Notes under the pieces: model-generated
Told to the model about the DNA's origin: nothing
Database searches by the model: none
The model's input: only the letters and a program-made list of their open reading frames with translations
Made by a program: the position numbers and the translations under genes
Shown here: one piece after another, positions 7,103 to 8,711 of the stretch
Position numbering within the stretch: position 1 is the first letter of the stretch
How the letters are laid out: every line of letters starts with the position of its first letter
Assembly (NCBI GenBank): GCA_964367715.1
Contig: CAYIYO010000065.1
Location: forward strand, 1-8,711
Length of the DNA: 8,711 bases
Direction: 5' to 3'
Source of the DNA: CAYIYO01 sp964367715
Lineage (GTDB): Bacteria > Chlamydiota > Chlamydiia > Chlamydiales > Criblamydiaceae

Positions 7103-7122
7103 TGCTGCGTCAAGCCGCAGCA
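7103..7122 (-). repeat. Mini-hairpin H3 (loop GCTTGA on the minus strand)
   Basis: TGCTGCG (7103-7109) pairs with CGCAGCA (7116-7122) around TCAAGC, the reverse complement of GCTTGA. It is the inverted counterpart of H2, with a different but still fully paired stem. Confidence 0.8.
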
Positions 7123-7129
7123 TACTAAA

Positions 7130-7147
7130 GCGGCGTCAAGCCGCCGC
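7130..7147 (-). repeat. Mini-hairpin H4 (loop GCTTGA on the minus strand)
   Basis: GCGGCG (7130-7135) pairs with CGCCGC (7142-7147) around TCAAGC. It is the inverted counterpart of H1, with the same stem. It ends 21 bases before the plsX start codon. Confidence 0.8.
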
Positions 7148-7168
7148 ACTCCAAAAAAAGGGGCGGTC

Positions 7169-8164
7169 ATGCGAATTGGAATTGACATCACAGGAAGCGA
7201 TCGTTCTCCACTCTTTCTCTTTGAAGCAGTTCAACTCGCCGCTTCGCAATTCACTTCCCATGATACTCTTGTCGTTTTTTGCGCCGTTTCTGATGCCAAT
7301 CACCTCTCCACTCTTTCTTCTACCATTCCTTCCGGCGCCTCCATCACTTTCGAGACAGCGACGGATGTCATTCTTGTAAATGAAGACCCCATTGCAGCAG
7401 TCACCCGAAAAAAAGACTCAACCTTAGCAAAAGGGATGAAGCAACTCGCTTCCAAACAACTTGACGCATTTGTCTACGCAGGAAATACGGGAGCCTTAAT
7501 TGTTGCTGCCCGCCTTTTCCTTGATATGCTTCCCCGTATTACACGACCCGCTCTCCTCGCTACTCTTCCAACAAAGAAGGGATCCGTCGCTGTCATCGAT
7601 GTCGGAGGAAATGTCTCCTGCAAACCCCTGCATTTGGTCCAATTTGCCTTCATAGGGGCCGCCTATCAATCCTGCTGCCATGGAATAGACGTTTCGCGTG
7701 TAGGCCTCTTAAATATTGGAATAGAGTCCATAAAAGGAACGCCTGAGGTGAGGGAGGCTTATAAAAAGCTCGTCCAGCTATCTAAAGAACCAGGCGCTAT
7801 CCCTTTAAATTTCGTGGGAAATATTGAGGGAAGAGAGGTCTTTCAGGGCGGAGTTGATGTCGTGGTCACCGACGGCTTTTCAGGGAATGTCCTGTTAAAG
7901 ACAGCAGAAGGGATCTCCGATTACCTGTTTGAAGAGCTCAAAAATAAGGCCTCTAAATGGGGAGAATTAGCTCCGGCCGAACTTGAGTCCTTTCATAAAC
8001 GTTTTTCTTATGCCGAATACCCCGGAGCTATTTTATGTGGGGTAGATGGGGTGGTCATTAAATGTCATGGGGAATCCTCCGTTCCAGCTCTATATAATGG
8101 CATTCTAGGGGCAGCGCGCCTCGTTAAAACCCAATTTGTATCTAAATTAAAAATAATTATATAA
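7169..8164 (+). CDS. plsX: Phosphate acyltransferase PlsX
   Basis: A 331-residue PlsX (B. subtilis 333, E. coli about 356), the peripheral enzyme that converts acyl-ACP and phosphate to acyl-phosphate for phospholipid synthesis. Family blocks appear in order: AGNTGAL (104-110), DVGGNVSCKPLHLVQFA (144-160), VGLLNIG with ESIKGTPEVREAY (168-188), NFVGNIEGRE (204-213), VVVTDGFSGNVLLKTAEG (221-238) and a YPGA...GVDGVVIKCHGES block (264-283). The N-terminal glycine motif, usually DVMGGD, reads DITGSD (6-11), a mild departure. AAGGGG about six bases before the ATG supports the start. In many bacteria yceD-rpmF-plsX form one operon; here the 200-bp repeat element lies upstream, so transcription may be weakened or separate. 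The last codons are AT-only and form one arm of an AT hairpin. It matches CT811 in chlamydial order. Confidence 0.96.
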   Translation: MRIGIDITGSDRSPLFLFEAVQLAASQFTSHDTLVVFCAVSDANHLSTLSSTIPSGASITFETATDVILVNEDPIAAVTRKKDSTLAKGMKQLASKQLDAFVYAGNTGALIVAARLFLDMLPRITRPALLATLPTKKGSVAVIDVGGNVSCKPLHLVQFAFIGAAYQSCCHGIDVSRVGLLNIGIESIKGTPEVREAYKKLVQLSKEPGAIPLNFVGNIEGREVFQGGVDVVVTDGFSGNVLLKTAEGISDYLFEELKNKASKWGELAPAELESFHKRFSYAEYPGAILCGVDGVVIKCHGESSVPALYNGILGAARLVKTQFVSKLKIII

Positions 8165-8200
8165 TATATCATAATAATTTTATTTTTAATTTACTTTTTT
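8143..8200 (+). terminator. AT-only hairpin plus T-run at the end of plsX (weak terminator candidate)
   Basis: TAAATTAAAAATAA at 8143-8156 is an exact reverse complement of 8180-8193, and C plus six T follow (8195-8200). The form is that of an intrinsic terminator, but the 14-bp stem has no G or C, the loop is 23 bases and the plsX stop codon lies in the loop, so it may be inefficient or fortuitous in AT-rich DNA. Confidence 0.3.
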
Positions 8201-8218
8201 ATTGAATAATGTTATTAT
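8190..8218 (+). promoter_or_regulatory. Candidate promoter for the Inc-like gene
   Basis: TTTACT (8190-8195) and TATTAT (8213-8218) are 17 bases apart, matching 4 of 6 and 5 of 6 consensus positions. Transcription would start near 8225, about 18 bases before the ATG at 8243, leaving room for the AAAGGA ribosome site at 8231-8236. In such AT-rich DNA chance matches are common. Confidence 0.45.
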
Positions 8219-8242
8219 TAATTAATAAAAAAAGGAAAAAAT

Positions 8243-8621
8243 ATGAGTATAATTTCTCCAGAATCCCTGCCATATGCCCCCCCCTAGTGAAGGAATGTCT
8301 ACAGGTGCTAAGCTTTTGATCGGCGCAACAGTCGGGCAGTTAGGAGTGCTTGCTGTCACCGTCATTAGTCTTATCGCCCTACCCGCCATTGCCCCCGCCC
8401 TTTTGATGGTCGCCGGTGTAGTTAATACTCTTGCTATCGCCGCATTAATTGTAAGCGTCTGCATCTTTATTTTCGAAAAGCCTGCTGCTGTTGCTGCTCC
8501 ATTACAGATAAATAAGGGTGATGAAGGAGGTATGCTCGCTAGTGCAGAGCCTTGGATGGATGAAAATTCTCAAGAGATGTGGAATACTCTTGAATTTCTC
8601 GAAGTTATTAAAGATACGTGA
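8243..8621 (+). CDS. Candidate Inc-like two-helix membrane protein, frame broken at a C8 tract
   Basis: The best start is the ATG at 8243: AAAGGA lies six bases upstream. From there the frame reads MSIISPESLPYAPP and hits TAG at 8285, directly after eight C (8277-8284). The frame offset by one continues to 8621. With seven C the two join into one 125-residue protein. That protein has a Ser/Pro-rich N-terminus of about 23 residues, hydrophobic helix 1 (about 24-46), a short PAIAP turn (47-51), helix 2 (about 52-77) and an acidic tail of about 48 residues. Two adjacent hydrophobic segments after a short polar N-terminus are the hallmark of chlamydial inclusion membrane (Inc) proteins secreted by type III secretion. 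No specific family was recognised. Starts at 8274 or 8295 in the intact frame lack a well-placed ribosome site. The gene may be phase-variable (OFF here), a recent pseudogene, or an assembly error. A non-Inc small membrane protein is also possible. Confidence 0.65.
8277..8284 (+). repeat. Poly-C tract (8 C) near the start of the Inc-like gene
   Basis: A run of eight C falls 34 bases into the ribosome-site-supported frame. Seven C would give an open frame of 126 codons including stop; eight give a stop right after the tract. Homopolymer C or G tracts of this sort change length by slipped-strand mispairing and are known in chlamydial pmp genes and some Inc-like gene families (from memory). Confidence 0.75.
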
Positions 8622-8711
8622 CGAAAAAGCAAATTAATCAGATCAGCTTATTTAACCCAAGTTGCGTATAATTATCACGGTGCTTTTGATAAGGTTTTTA
8701 TCGCGGTAGCG
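8622..8711. other. Intergenic end of window
   Basis: No gene is visible in these 90 bases. A perfect TATAAT lies at 8667-8672, but the hexamer at the expected -35 position (8644-8649, CAGCTT) is poor, so a promoter for a gene beyond the window is possible but unproven. Confidence 0.35.

Larger units (their letters stand above)
6951..7150. repeat. 200-bp nested inverted-repeat element between rpmF and plsX
   Basis: The outer segments 6951-6997 and 7103-7150 are inverted copies of each other. About three quarters of positions match with a one-base indel, including exact blocks AGTGCGGCG, TTGACGCCGCTTT and GCGGCTTGACGC. Each segment contains two small hairpins, and between them lies a 33-bp hairpin (7012-7084). 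The whole can fold either as five separate stems or as one long hairpin. It encodes no protein, is more GC-rich than its surroundings and splits an otherwise tight gene pair. It looks like a non-autonomous repeat (MITE or REPIN-like), but no transposase or clear target duplication is visible. Confidence 0.85.

Noticed and set aside
6951..7150. A CRISPR array
   Set aside because: The repeated units are short hairpins in mirror orientation without regular spacers or a leader, and no cas gene is present.
8222..8464. A minus-strand 80-codon frame opposite the Inc-like gene
   Set aside because: It is antisense to the two-helix protein, has no ribosome site that stands out, and its ending lies in AT-rich promoter DNA.
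8667..8672. A perfect TATAAT as a promoter of a further gene
   Set aside because: No acceptable -35 box lies at the right distance and the gene beyond is outside the window, so it is only mentioned.

Overview
The window looks like a piece of a chlamydial (Chlamydiota) chromosome, most likely from an environmental or amoeba-associated relative rather than Chlamydia itself. The main support is gene order: insulinase-type protease, plant-type glycerol-3-phosphate acyltransferase and RNase E/G on the minus strand, then a YceD/DUF177 protein, ribosomal protein L32 and PlsX on the plus strand. From memory this is the CT806-CT811 order of Chlamydia trachomatis. The acyltransferase is of the chloroplast ATS1 type, a well-known chlamydial/plant link. 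No database search was possible, so the lineage is an inference.

Layout. Positions 1-68 are the tail of an intergenic region. Positions 69-5785 hold three minus-strand genes, read from high to low coordinates: rng (RNase G-like), plsB (acyl-ACP-dependent GPAT) and a secreted M16 zinc protease. A run of exactly 100 N (4140-4239), a scaffold-gap placeholder, separates rng from plsB, so their true spacing is unknown. An imperfect 21-bp inverted repeat lies beside the gap. Positions 5786-6237 form a divergent intergenic region with a perfect 23-bp palindrome and other inverted repeats. Positions 6238-8164 hold yceD, rpmF and plsX. rpmF and plsX are separated by a 200-bp nested inverted-repeat element. 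After plsX, at the place where Chlamydia carries pmpD, lies a short gene for a protein with two adjacent hydrophobic segments, as in inclusion membrane (Inc) proteins. Its reading frame is broken by a run of eight C just after a well-supported start codon.

The genes combine phospholipid synthesis (PlsX and GPAT), ribosome assembly and RNA maturation (L32, the DUF177 protein, RNase G) and envelope proteolysis. The most interesting parts are not the conserved genes. They are (1) the candidate phase-variable Inc gene with its C8 tract, (2) the 200-bp element with four mini-hairpins that keep the same loop while their stems vary, around a 33-bp hairpin, and (3) two palindromes with TATACCA...TGGTATA ends that differ at paired positions, indicating a palindromic repeat family kept for its structure.
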